DNA of 23,461 nucleotides, from assembly GCA_964505725.1 (NCBI GenBank), contig CAZDJK010000001.1, forward strand, positions 1 to 23,461, in the 5' to 3' direction. Position 1 is the first letter of the stretch; every line of letters starts with the position of its first letter. Made by a program: the position numbers and the translations under genes. The notes under the pieces are model-generated. The model had not been told where the DNA came from, did no database searches, and was given only the letters and a program-made list of their open reading frames with translations. The DNA comes from CAVRJC01 sp964505725. GTDB taxonomy: Bacteria; Actinomycetota; Acidimicrobiia; IMCC26256; DASPTH01. This document shows positions 14,218 to 21,767 of the stretch, piece by piece.

Positions 14218-15007
14218 AGACGCCGCCTCCGCCATCGCCCAGCTCTGGGCCGACTACAAGACGGCGGGCACGCGCGATGCGCGCGAGCGCCTGATCCTGC
14301 ACTACTCGCCGCTCGTGAAGTTCGTCGCCGGCCGCGTCGCAGCGGGGCTGCCGCAGAGCATCGAGCAGTCCGACCTGGTGAGCTACGGGATCTTCGGGCT
14401 CATCGACGCGATCGACAAGTTCGATCCCGGTCGCGGGTTCAAGTTCGAGACCTACGCCATCTCGCGCATCAAGGGCGCCATCATCGACGAGCTGCGGTCG
14501 ATCGACTGGGTGCCGCGCTCGGTGCGGGCCAAGGCGCGCGCGATCGAGCGGGCCTACTCGAAGCTCGAGAACGAGCTGCGGCGAAACCCCGAGGACGGCG
14601 AGGTGGCCTCCGAGCTCGACATGACCGAGCCCGAGCTCGCGCAGGTGCTGTCGCAGATCTCCTTCACCGGTCTCGTGGCGCTCGACGACCTCTTGGCGGC
14701 GAGCGGGAGCGAGCGAGGCGGCGCGACCGTCGGCGACACCATCGCCGACCGCGCCCACGACCCGGTGGAGGCGTTCGAGGTCGACGAGATGAAGCACCTG
14801 CTCGCCGACGCGATCAACCGCATGCCCGATCGCGAGCGCCTGGTGCTGACGCTCTACTACTACGAGGGCCTCACGCTCGCCGAGATCGGCGACGTGCTCG
14901 GGGTCACCGAGAGCCGCGTGTGCCAGATCCACACCAAGGCGATCCTCCAGCTCCGCGGCCGCATGGCGGAGCCGGAGCGCGAGACCGGCCCCGTCCACTA
15001 CAACTAG
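14210..15007 (+). CDS. whiG: RNA polymerase sigma factor, WhiG/FliA family
   Basis: Sigma factor of the FliA/WhiG group, 265 aa, missing region 1 as is typical. Region 2 covers about 28-100, including LILHYSPLVKFVAGRV (28-43), FGLIDAIDKFDPGRGFKFET (62-81) and RIKGAIIDELRSIDWVPRSV (86-105). Region 3 is about 108-165. Region 4.2 holds LTLYYYEGLTLAEIGDVLG (213-231) with VTESRVCQIHTKAI (232-245). It closely resembles Streptomyces WhiG, which triggers sporulation of aerial hyphae; in motile actinobacteria relatives drive flagellar genes. GTG at 14210 overlaps the xerC stop by eight bases (GTGCCTGA). An anti-sigma partner was not seen. I saw no FliA-type promoter (GCCGATAA) in the window, so its targets lie elsewhere. 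Confidence 0.94.
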   Translation: MPEDAASAIAQLWADYKTAGTRDARERLILHYSPLVKFVAGRVAAGLPQSIEQSDLVSYGIFGLIDAIDKFDPGRGFKFETYAISRIKGAIIDELRSIDWVPRSVRAKARAIERAYSKLENELRRNPEDGEVASELDMTEPELAQVLSQISFTGLVALDDLLAASGSERGGATVGDTIADRAHDPVEAFEVDEMKHLLADAINRMPDRERLVLTLYYYEGLTLAEIGDVLGVTESRVCQIHTKAILQLRGRMAEPERETGPVHYN

Positions 15008-15029
15008 CCGTCCCGCGCGATCCTGTCCG

Positions 15030-15058
15030 TTGGCAGCCAGGCGCCGGCGCGGTAGGGT
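15030..15058 (+). promoter_or_regulatory. Strong-looking sigma-70-type promoter
   Basis: TTGGCA (15030-15035), a 17-base spacer and TAGGGT (15053-15058) form the best -35/-10 pair in the window. It lies in the 110-base gap after whiG and would drive the secreted fusion gene with a leader of about 50 bases. Confidence 0.65.
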
Positions 15059-15117
15059 GCTTGCACTTCGCCTGCGCTTCCCCGTGACGTGTCGTCTCCG
15101 AGTACGGGAGGGCGTCG

Positions 15118-16941
15118 GTGGCTGCTCTGCGGTTCCCTGCGCGCGGTCGCGCGCTCGCGATCGTCGCCTCGGTGTCGCTTCTGCTCGTCGCGGGCCTTCC
15201 CGTGCCGGCCGGCGCCGAGGATGCGACGGCATGGGTGCGCCCGGTCGACGGTCCGGTCGCGGTGGCGTTCCGCGCCCCCGAGTCGCGCTTCGGCGCCGGG
15301 CACCGCGGCGTCGACTTCGCCGCGTCACCGGGCACGCCGGTGCGGGCGGCGAACGACGGTGTCGTCGCGTTCGCCGGGAACGTCGCCGGGAGCCTCCACG
15401 TCGTCGTCGCGCACGCCGGAGGGCTCCGTACCTCCTACTCGTTCCTGTCGACGGTCGGCGTGCACGCCGGGCAACCCGTCGCTCGTGGGGACGTGCTCGG
15501 CGAGAGCGGCGGCACGGGAGCGGGCCACGACGGCTCGGTGCTGCACTTCGGGCTGCGGGTCGGCGACACCTACGTCGACCCCATGATGCTCTTCCGACCG
15601 CCCGACCTCACGAAGCTGGTCCACCTCGCCCCGGCCGATCCCCCCGCGGAGCAGGCGTGGACGCCGGCGGCCGAGCGGGAGGCGATCCGCGCTTCGCTGC
15701 GCCTGCCCGTCCCCGGCGCGCCCGCGGAACCGACCGCCGACGACGACGGCGGCGGGTGCGGTGACGGCGTTCCGATCATCGGCGGCGCGATCTCGGCGAC
15801 CTGCGACGTCGGAGGCTGGCTCGGCGACCGCGCGGTCGACGCGGTCGACGTCGGGGTGTCGGCCGTCCACGCGGTCACCGGCCTCGCGGGAGCGGCGCTC
15901 GACGGCCTGCGCCGGGCCGCGGTCGCGACCGTCGCGCTCCTCCGCGCGGTCCCCGCGGAGCTGGCGCGCGTCCTCGCCACCACGCCGATGGGCCGCCTGA
16001 CGCTCGACCTCGTCGAGATCGGGCGCCGCCTGTACGACACCATCACCGCCGACTGCGACGACCACGCGGGTCCGGCCGACGGCACCGGCGGCTCCGGGCA
16101 CCGGGTCATGGTGGTGGCCGGCATCGACAGCGCCGGTGCCGCGGCCGACCGCGGCCCGACGGTCGCGCTCGACGTCGGCGCGCTGGGGTACGACGCCGGC
16201 GGCGGGGAGATCCGGTACTTCTCGTACGCGCCCGACGGCGGCGCGTACACCGCGGACGACACGCACGGTGACCTCGTGGCCGAGGCGGCGAACCTGCGGG
16301 AGCAGTTGCGGGCGATGCAGCGCGAGCAGCCCGGGCGCGAGGTCGACCTCATCGGCCACTCTCAGGGCGGCGTGGTCATCGACCTCTTCCTGAGCCGCTT
16401 CTACGACCCGGCCGATCCGACGCTCCCGCCGGTCGGCACGGTGGTCACGCTCGACTCTCCCCACGAGGGCGCGGCCCTCGCCACGGCAGGCGCCGAGATC
16501 CGCACCACCCCGGCGGGGCGCCTCGCGCTCGACGACGTGATCGGACCCCATGCGCCGTTCCCGCCCCCCGACAGCCGGGCGGTGCAGCAGCTCGCGGAGA
16601 CCTCGGCCACGATGCGCAGCCTGTTCCCGCACGGCCTGCCCGACCACGTCGACTACACGACCTTCGCGGCGCCCGAGGATCTGGTGGTCCCCGCCACGAA
16701 CGTCGTGGTGCCCGGCGCGCAGGAGGCGCTGGTCCCGGTCGCCCCGGGGCTCGGCGAGCACTCGGCGGTCGTGCGCGATCCGAGCGCGCTCCGGGCGGTA
16801 CGCAACGTGCTCGAGGGCAGGCCGCCACCGTGTGTGAGCCTCGGCACCGCGCTGCGGGGCGCGGTCGCGCCGGTGGTGATCAGCCGGGTCGAGCACGACC
16901 TCGGGAACGTCGCCGTGGGCGCCGCGACCGGTGTTCCGTAA
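15118..16941 (+). CDS. Secreted fusion of a degenerate M23 (LytM) domain and an α/β-hydrolase domain
   Basis: Predicted exported protein, 607 aa. The signal peptide is residues 1-33 (AGA/ED cut likely). Residues 38-160 form an M23/LytM domain that keeps the zinc ligands His62 and Asp66 (GHRGVDFAA) and His143 (VLHFGLRV). It has Phe109 in YSFLS and Val141 in VLHFG where active enzymes have catalytic His. Residues 208-315 are a Cys-containing, Ala-rich helical linker. Residues 325-565 look like a lipase or thioesterase-type α/β hydrolase with GHSQGG (413-418, Ser415), Asp521 and His548 as a plausible triad. GTG follows GGGAGGG (15106-15112). Related M23-like genes near rpsB occur in Mycobacterium (Rv2891, from memory), but I do not recall the hydrolase fusion. 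Probably it binds cell wall and hydrolyses an ester; this is inference. Confidence 0.85.
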   Translation: MAALRFPARGRALAIVASVSLLLVAGLPVPAGAEDATAWVRPVDGPVAVAFRAPESRFGAGHRGVDFAASPGTPVRAANDGVVAFAGNVAGSLHVVVAHAGGLRTSYSFLSTVGVHAGQPVARGDVLGESGGTGAGHDGSVLHFGLRVGDTYVDPMMLFRPPDLTKLVHLAPADPPAEQAWTPAAEREAIRASLRLPVPGAPAEPTADDDGGGCGDGVPIIGGAISATCDVGGWLGDRAVDAVDVGVSAVHAVTGLAGAALDGLRRAAVATVALLRAVPAELARVLATTPMGRLTLDLVEIGRRLYDTITADCDDHAGPADGTGGSGHRVMVVAGIDSAGAAADRGPTVALDVGALGYDAGGGEIRYFSYAPDGGAYTADDTHGDLVAEAANLREQLRAMQREQPGREVDLIGHSQGGVVIDLFLSRFYDPADPTLPPVGTVVTLDSPHEGAALATAGAEIRTTPAGRLALDDVIGPHAPFPPPDSRAVQQLAETSATMRSLFPHGLPDHVDYTTFAAPEDLVVPATNVVVPGAQEALVPVAPGLGEHSAVVRDPSALRAVRNVLEGRPPPCVSLGTALRGAVAPVVISRVEHDLGNVAVGAATGVP

Positions 16942-16975
16942 GGTTTCCGGGCGGGTGGCACGAGGGCGCGGCCGC

Positions 16976-17090
16976 TACACTGACCCCGGCCCGGACGTCC
17001 ATCCGGGACTTCGCACGCCCGCGTTTTCCCAGGTCATCGGGCTCGTCCCGGTGCCCGCGGGCGGAGGAACAACCGAGGAGAGGAACCACC
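16976..17090 (+). promoter_or_regulatory. rpsB promoter candidate and structured leader
   Basis: TACACT (16976-16981) could be a -10 for a leader of about 100 bases. Within it, CCCGGA (16990-16995) pairs with TCCGGG (17002-17007) around a 6-base loop. CGCCCGCG (17016-17023) is complementary to CGCGGGCG (17056-17063), just before the GAGGAGAGGA ribosome binding region. S2 represses rpsB-tsf through the leader in E. coli. Whether this leader does so is unknown. Confidence 0.4.
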
Positions 17091-18026
17091 GTGGCCGAAA
17101 CAACGGCGGCGACGCCGGTCGTCACGATGAAGCAGCTGCTCGAGGCCGGCGTGCACTTCGGGCACCAGACCCGGCGCTGGAACCCGAAGATGAAGCGCTT
17201 CATCTTCGGCGAGCGCAACGGCATCTACATCATCGACCTGCAACAGACGCTCGAGCGGATCGACACCTCGTACCGGTTCGTGCGCACCACGGTGGAGAAC
17301 GGCGGCACCATCCTCTTCGTCGGCACCAAGAAGCAGTCGCAGGAGCCGATCCAGAAGCAGGCCGAGCGGGCCAACTCGCCGTACGTGAACTACCGGTGGC
17401 TGGGCGGCATGCTCACCAATTTCCAGACCGTCCACGCGCGGGTGGCGAAGCTGAGGGAGCTCGAGCACCAGGTGCAGTCGGGTGAGACCGAGCAGATGAT
17501 CAAGAAGGAAGGCCTGAAGGTGAAGCGCGAGCTGGCGAAGCTCGAGCGAAACCTCGGCGGGATCCGCAACCTGGAGCGCGCGCCGGATGCGATCTTCGTG
17601 ATCGACACCAAGAAGGAGCACATCGCGGTCACCGAGGCCAACCGGCTGGGCATCCCGGTGATCGCGGTCGTCGACACCAACTGCGATCCCGACGTGATCG
17701 ACTTCGTGATCCCCGGTAACGACGACGCGATCCGCGCCGCCAACCTGATGTGCCGGATCGTCGCCGACGCCGTCATCGAGGGCCAGTGGCTCCGGCAGCG
17801 CCGTGACGCGCGACCGGGCACGCGCGCCGAGGTGCCGAGCGCGCCGCCGGCACCGCGCGTGCGGACGCCCGAGGAGCGCGCCACCAAGGAGGCCGAGCAG
17901 GCCGAGGCCCGGGCCGCGGCGGCCGCTGCGCAGCGCGAGCGCGAGGCGCGTCTGGCGACGTCGCCCACCGAGAGCGACACCGATCCTGGTCGTACCGAGA
18001 TGCAGGAGAGCGACACCAATGCCTGA
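17091..18026 (+). CDS. rpsB: 30S ribosomal protein S2
   Basis: Small-subunit protein S2, 311 aa, needed for S1 recruitment and 30S function. Family segments are TMKQLLEAGVHFGHQTRRWN, PKMKRFIFGERNGIYIIDLQ, ILFVGTKKQSQEPI, YRWLGGMLTNFQT and FVIDTKKEHIAVTEANRLGI, then VDTNCDPDVIDFVIPGNDDA. GTG at 17091 is preceded by GAGGAGAGGA at a suitable distance. The core ends near residue 235. About 75 further residues form a charged, Ala/Arg/Glu-rich tail, which makes the protein longer than E. coli S2 (about 240 aa). The stop overlaps the tsf ATG by eight bases (ATGCCTGA). Confidence 0.97.
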   Translation: MAETTAATPVVTMKQLLEAGVHFGHQTRRWNPKMKRFIFGERNGIYIIDLQQTLERIDTSYRFVRTTVENGGTILFVGTKKQSQEPIQKQAERANSPYVNYRWLGGMLTNFQTVHARVAKLRELEHQVQSGETEQMIKKEGLKVKRELAKLERNLGGIRNLERAPDAIFVIDTKKEHIAVTEANRLGIPVIAVVDTNCDPDVIDFVIPGNDDAIRAANLMCRIVADAVIEGQWLRQRRDARPGTRAEVPSAPPAPRVRTPEERATKEAEQAEARAAAAAAQREREARLATSPTESDTDPGRTEMQESDTNA

Positions 18027-18864
18027 CGTCCCGGCCGCGTTGGTGGCCGAGCTCCGCAAGGCCACCGGCGCGGGGATGATGGACTGCAAGCAGGCCCTCG
18101 ACGCGTCCGACGGCGACATCGAGGCCGCCAAGGAGTGGCTGCGCAAGAAGGGCCTCGCGGGCGCGAGCAAGCGCGCCGGGCGCACCGCCGAGGACGGCGC
18201 CGTCGACGTGCTCGTCGACGGCGGTGTCGGCGCGGTCGTGGAGCTCACGGCCGAGACCGACTTCGTCGCCAAGGGGACCGACTTCGGCGACACGGTGGCG
18301 CGGCTCGCCCGTCTCGCCGTCGACGAGGGCAAGGAAGAGCTCGCCGAGCTCGAGCTCGAAGGGGTGTCGGTCGGCGAGCACGTCACGCAGCTCGCCGCCA
18401 GGCTGGGTGAGAACATCGCGTTGGGCCGGGTGGTGGTGTTCGAGACCGCCGACGGCCTCCTCGACGCCTACAAGCACGTGCAGAACGAACGGGGCACCAT
18501 CGGCGTGCTCGTCGAGCTCGGCGGTGTGGACCCCGCTTCGCCCGCGGCGCGTGAGACCGCCCACGACGTCGCGCTGCACGTGGCGTCGGCAGCGCCCCGC
18601 TACCTCACGCGCGACGACGTCCCGCCGGACGTCGTCGCCAAGGAACGCGAGGTGTTCGAGGAGCTCACCCGCAACGAGGGCAAGCCGGAGAACGCGATCC
18701 CCAAGATCGTCGACTCGCGGCTGAACGGCTTCTACCGCGACGTCGTGCTGCTCGAGCAGCAGTGGGTCAAGGATCCCAAGACCACGATCGGCAAGCTCGT
18801 GGAGGGTCTCGGCGGCGACGCCGCCATCCGTCGTTTCGCGCGAGTGAAGGTCGGCGAGGAGTAG
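18019..18864 (+). CDS. tsf: Elongation factor Ts
   Basis: Guanine nucleotide exchange factor for EF-Tu, 281 aa, close to the usual length. The N-terminal UBA-like domain has LRKATGAGMMDCKQALDASD, followed by KEWLRKKGLAGASKRAGRTA. The EF-Tu contact motif TAETDFVAK is at about 77-85. The C-terminal part includes RNEGKPENAIPKIVDSRLNG and LLEQQWVKDPKTTIG. The ATG at 18019 has AGGAG at 18004-18008, ten bases upstream, inside the end of rpsB. The eight-base overlap with rpsB implies coupled translation. The TAG stop forms part of a TAGCGT hexamer that may be the pyrH -10. Confidence 0.97.
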   Translation: MPDVPAALVAELRKATGAGMMDCKQALDASDGDIEAAKEWLRKKGLAGASKRAGRTAEDGAVDVLVDGGVGAVVELTAETDFVAKGTDFGDTVARLARLAVDEGKEELAELELEGVSVGEHVTQLAARLGENIALGRVVVFETADGLLDAYKHVQNERGTIGVLVELGGVDPASPAARETAHDVALHVASAAPRYLTRDDVPPDVVAKEREVFEELTRNEGKPENAIPKIVDSRLNGFYRDVVLLEQQWVKDPKTTIGKLVEGLGGDAAIRRFARVKVGEE

Positions 18865-18874
18865 CGTCCCCGTC
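18862..18874 (+). promoter_or_regulatory. -10 element for a possible leaderless pyrH transcript
   Basis: TAGCGT (18862-18867) begins with the tsf stop codon and is followed by seven bases and then the pyrH ATG at 18875. A GAGGAG (18856-18861) lies 13 bases before the ATG, which is long for a ribosome binding site. No -35 is convincing. Confidence 0.4.
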
Positions 18875-19627
18875 ATGAGCACCGCGACGGGGGGCAGCCG
18901 CTTCCGCCGGGTCGTGCTCAAGCTCTCGGGCGAGGCCTTCGCCGACCCGGTCACCGGGTTCGGGATCGACGCCGACGTCGTCCAGCGCATCGCGGAGGAG
19001 GTCGCGGCCGCCCGCGCCGAGCTCGCGGTGGAGATCGCGGTGGTCGTCGGTGGCGGCAACCTGTGGCGGGGGATGGTGGGTGCCACCCGAGGCATGGACC
19101 GCGCGCGCGCCGACTACATGGGCATGCTGGCGACGGTCATGAACGCGCTCGCGCTGCAGGACGCGCTCGAGGCGGCCGGCCAGGCCACGAGGGTCCAGAC
19201 CGCGATCGCGATGGCGCAGATCGCCGAGCCGTTCATTCCACTGCGGGCCATCCGACACCTCGAGAAGGGCAGGGTGGTGGTGTTCGCCGCGGGCACCGGC
19301 AACCCGTACTTCACCACCGACACGACCGCCGCGCTCCGCGCCGCGGAGATGGGAGCCGACGCGATCCTGAAGGGCACCCACTCGGGTGTCGACGGCGTCT
19401 ACAGCGCCGACCCCCGGCGCGACCCCTCCGCGGTGAAGCTCACCGAGGTCAGCCACTTCGAGATCCTCAACCGCGGGCTCAAGGTCATGGACTCGACCGC
19501 GGTCACCTTCTGCATGGACAACGAGCTGCCGATCGTGGTGTTCGACGTGACCGCCCCCGGGAACATCCTGCGCGCGCTCCAGGGCGAGAGTATCGGCACG
19601 CTCGTGAGCTCCGGAGCCCGGGACTGA
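18875..19627 (+). CDS. pyrH: Uridylate kinase (UMP kinase)
   Basis: Phosphorylates UMP to UDP with ATP in pyrimidine nucleotide synthesis, 250 aa, hexameric in characterised relatives. It belongs to the amino-acid-kinase fold: RVVLKLSGEAF (12-22), VVVGGGNLWRG (56-66), the DRARADYMGMLATVMNALAL segment, GTGNPYFTTDTTAALRA (143-159) and KGTHSGVDGVYSADPR (169-184). MDNELPIVVFDV and the C-terminal GTLVSS are normal for the family. All motifs are intact. ATG at 18875 is ten bases after the tsf stop. The frr ATG follows one base after its TGA. The rpsB–tsf–pyrH–frr order is highly conserved. Confidence 0.97.
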   Translation: MSTATGGSRFRRVVLKLSGEAFADPVTGFGIDADVVQRIAEEVAAARAELAVEIAVVVGGGNLWRGMVGATRGMDRARADYMGMLATVMNALALQDALEAAGQATRVQTAIAMAQIAEPFIPLRAIRHLEKGRVVVFAAGTGNPYFTTDTTAALRAAEMGADAILKGTHSGVDGVYSADPRRDPSAVKLTEVSHFEILNRGLKVMDSTAVTFCMDNELPIVVFDVTAPGNILRALQGESIGTLVSSGARD

Positions 19628-19628
19628 C

Positions 19629-20207
19629 ATGAGCGAAGACGGCGAGGCCATGCGCGCGATGGTCATGGAGGACTGCGGCGACAAGATGCGCAAGGCGGTG
19701 TCGCACCTGCAGTCGGAGTTCGCGGGCGTGCGCACGGGGCGGGCCAGCTCCGCGCTCGTCGAGAAGCTCAAGGTCGACTACTACGGCAGCGAGCTGCCCC
19801 TCCAGCAGCTCGCGGGCTTCGGCGTGCCGGAGCCTCGCGTCCTCACGATCTCGCCCTACGACAAGGGCGCGATCAAGGCGATCGAGAAGGCCCTGCAGCA
19901 GAGCGACCTCGGCATCAACCCCTCGAACGACGGCCAGATCATCCGCCTCACCTTCCCCGAGCTCACCGAGGAACGCCGCAGGGACCTGGTGAAGATCGTC
20001 CGGAACCGGGCCGAGGAGGGCCGCGTGGCCGTCCGCAACGTGCGCCGGGCGGCCCGCCACGAGCTCGAGGCGCTCGAGAAGGACGGCGAGATCGGCGAGG
20101 ACGATCTGGAACGGGCGGAGAAGGACCTCGAGAAGCGCACCCACGAGGTGATCGCCGAGATCGACGAGATGCTCAAGCACAAGGAGCAGGAGCTCCTCGA
20201 CATCTAG
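19629..20207 (+). CDS. frr: Ribosome recycling factor
   Basis: Splits post-termination ribosomes together with EF-G, 192 aa, slightly above the usual 185. The three-helix-bundle and β-domain pattern is intact: MRKAVSHLQSEFAGVRTGRA (residues 20-39), YYGSELPLQQLAGFGVPEPR, ISPYDKGAIKAIEKALQQSD, LGINPSNDGQIIRL, the FPELTEERRRDLVKIVRNRA helix start and the VRNVRRAARHELE segment. The ATG at 19629 lies one base after the pyrH stop. A strongly charged C-terminal helix ends LKHKEQELLDI. Downstream lie 29 bases to cdsA. Confidence 0.97.
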   Translation: MSEDGEAMRAMVMEDCGDKMRKAVSHLQSEFAGVRTGRASSALVEKLKVDYYGSELPLQQLAGFGVPEPRVLTISPYDKGAIKAIEKALQQSDLGINPSNDGQIIRLTFPELTEERRRDLVKIVRNRAEEGRVAVRNVRRAARHELEALEKDGEIGEDDLERAEKDLEKRTHEVIAEIDEMLKHKEQELLDI

Positions 20208-20223
20208 CGGCATGGCGTAGGAG

Positions 20224-20236
20224 TAGCCTTTTTCCC
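20224..20236 (+). promoter_or_regulatory. -10 element for a probable leaderless cdsA transcript
   Basis: TAGCCT (20224-20229) is followed by TTTTCCC and then the GTG at 20237, the same seven-base spacing as at ffh and pyrH. AGGAG (20219-20223) is 13 bases from the GTG, too far for an ordinary ribosome binding site. No -35 is clear. Confidence 0.45.
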
Positions 20237-21745
20237 GTGCCCGACGAGTTCGACGAGGACGAGGAACAGACCCTGCCGCCCCCGCCGTCGGAGGGGGTCC
20301 GGATCCTCGGCGCCGAGGAGGCGCAGGCCGCCGTCGAGGCGGGTGCCGACCGCCCGCCGCCCGAACAGCCCCGCTCCCGGCCCGAGCCGCCGAGCGGCGT
20401 GCGGCCCGCGGCCCGGTTCCCGCTCCCGGTCGACCGCTCGTCCGATCTCGACCTGCCGTCCCCGCGTGCCACGCCGGCGCCGCCGCCCTCGGGCGAAACG
20501 AGCGGTCCGCTGCCGCTCCCGCACTGGACCGAGCCGCCCACCGGGGAGGTACCGCAGCTCGGCGGAGAGGAGCTCGCGGCCGAGGACGACGACGTCTGGT
20601 CCACCGGGTCCGCGCCGCGCTTCCGCTCCGACGTGGGCGAGTGGTCGGGCAGCGACTTCGGCGACGACCCCCTGCACGACGACACCACCGCGCTCGGCGC
20701 GCTGGTCGACGTGCCCGACGTCGACGACGAAGAGGAGTTCGCCGCCGAGGTCGCGGCGCGGCGTGCGCCGGGTCGGCGCTCCCGCACGCGCCAGCCGCGC
20801 GGTCAGGGCCGCCGCGCTGCCGCACCCGACGCCACCGGCGACGCCGCGGCCGGGGCCGCCGCCGGCGCGACGACCGCCGGTCCCTCCGCGACGCGCTACG
20901 GCGCCCAGCCGCGCGCGCCGCGGTCGGCGCCCGGCCGCGACGACCTGACCACCCGCGTCGTGACCGCGCTCGTGCTGGCCGCGATCGGCCTGCTCGCGTT
21001 CACGCTCGGTCGCGCCGCGACCGCGGTGCTCGTCACCGTGATCGTTGTGGCCGCCTCGCTCGAGCTGTTCGACGGCTTCCGCCGCGCCGGCTTCCAGCCC
21101 GCGACCCTGGTGGGGTTGCTCGGCTCGGCGGCCATGGTGGGCGTCGCCTACAACTACGGCGAGCGCGCGTTCCCGCTGGTGAGCGTGGTCGTGCTCGGCT
21201 TCACGTTGTTCTGGTACCTCGCCAAGGTCGTGCACGCGCGTCCGATGGTGAACTCCGCGGTCACGCTGTTCGGCTTCGCCTACGTCGGGATCCTCGCCGG
21301 GTTCGCCGGGCTCCTGCTCGCGTATCCCGACGGCGTCGGCATGATCATCGGCCTCGTCCTCTGCGTGGTGGCGTACGACGTCGTGGGGTTCTTCGTCGGG
21401 TCGCGGATGGGCCGCCGGCCGCTCGCACCCGACATCTCGCCCAACAAGACCGTGGAAGGCCTCGTCGCCGGGATGGTGGCGTCGGTCTTCGTCGGTGCGG
21501 TCATCGCCGAGATCCTCGGGCTGCACCCGTGGGACGCGTTCTCGAACGGCGTGCTGCTCGGCCTGGTCGTCGCGGTTTTCGCACCCCTCGGAGACCTGTG
21601 CGAGTCGATGCTCAAGCGCGACGTCGGCCTGAAGGACTTCGGCGCCCTCCTCCCTGGCCACGGGGGCGTCCTCGACCGGTTCGACGCCATCCTCTTCTGC
21701 CTGCCCGCGGTCTACTACCTGGTGATCGCCCGCGGCATCGTCTGA
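20237..21745 (+). CDS. cdsA: Phosphatidate cytidylyltransferase with a long cytosolic N-terminal extension
   Basis: Makes CDP-diacylglycerol from phosphatidic acid and CTP, the branch point of phospholipid synthesis. The catalytic membrane domain is residues 236-502, with about seven or eight hydrophobic helices. The family signature begins SMLKRDVGLKDFGALLPGHG and ends GGVLDRFD (457-483), with Asp480 and the metal-binding residues intact. SPNKTVEGL (401-409) is also standard. Residues 1-235 are an unusual Pro/Ala/Asp-rich, mostly disordered region with a few ordered-looking motifs: GVRILGAEEAQ (20-30), LPHWTEPPTGEVPQL (94-108) and an Asp/Glu cluster (160-167), then a basic stretch (174-193). 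Usual CdsA is about 270-300 aa. GTG at 20237 is the first start after the frr stop in this frame, and the motifs argue the extension is translated. Confidence 0.93.
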   Translation: MPDEFDEDEEQTLPPPPSEGVRILGAEEAQAAVEAGADRPPPEQPRSRPEPPSGVRPAARFPLPVDRSSDLDLPSPRATPAPPPSGETSGPLPLPHWTEPPTGEVPQLGGEELAAEDDDVWSTGSAPRFRSDVGEWSGSDFGDDPLHDDTTALGALVDVPDVDDEEEFAAEVAARRAPGRRSRTRQPRGQGRRAAAPDATGDAAAGAAAGATTAGPSATRYGAQPRAPRSAPGRDDLTTRVVTALVLAAIGLLAFTLGRAATAVLVTVIVVAASLELFDGFRRAGFQPATLVGLLGSAAMVGVAYNYGERAFPLVSVVVLGFTLFWYLAKVVHARPMVNSAVTLFGFAYVGILAGFAGLLLAYPDGVGMIIGLVLCVVAYDVVGFFVGSRMGRRPLAPDISPNKTVEGLVAGMVASVFVGAVIAEILGLHPWDAFSNGVLLGLVVAVFAPLGDLCESMLKRDVGLKDFGALLPGHGGVLDRFDAILFCLPAVYYLVIARGIV

Positions 21746-21767
21746 TGGGCGTGCCCCGCCCGCGCCG

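Noticed and set aside
20202..20233. TTTTT after frr as an intrinsic terminator.
   Set aside because: Only a 3-bp GGC/GCC stem precedes it. The T-run is better explained as the spacer between the TAGCCT element and the cdsA GTG.
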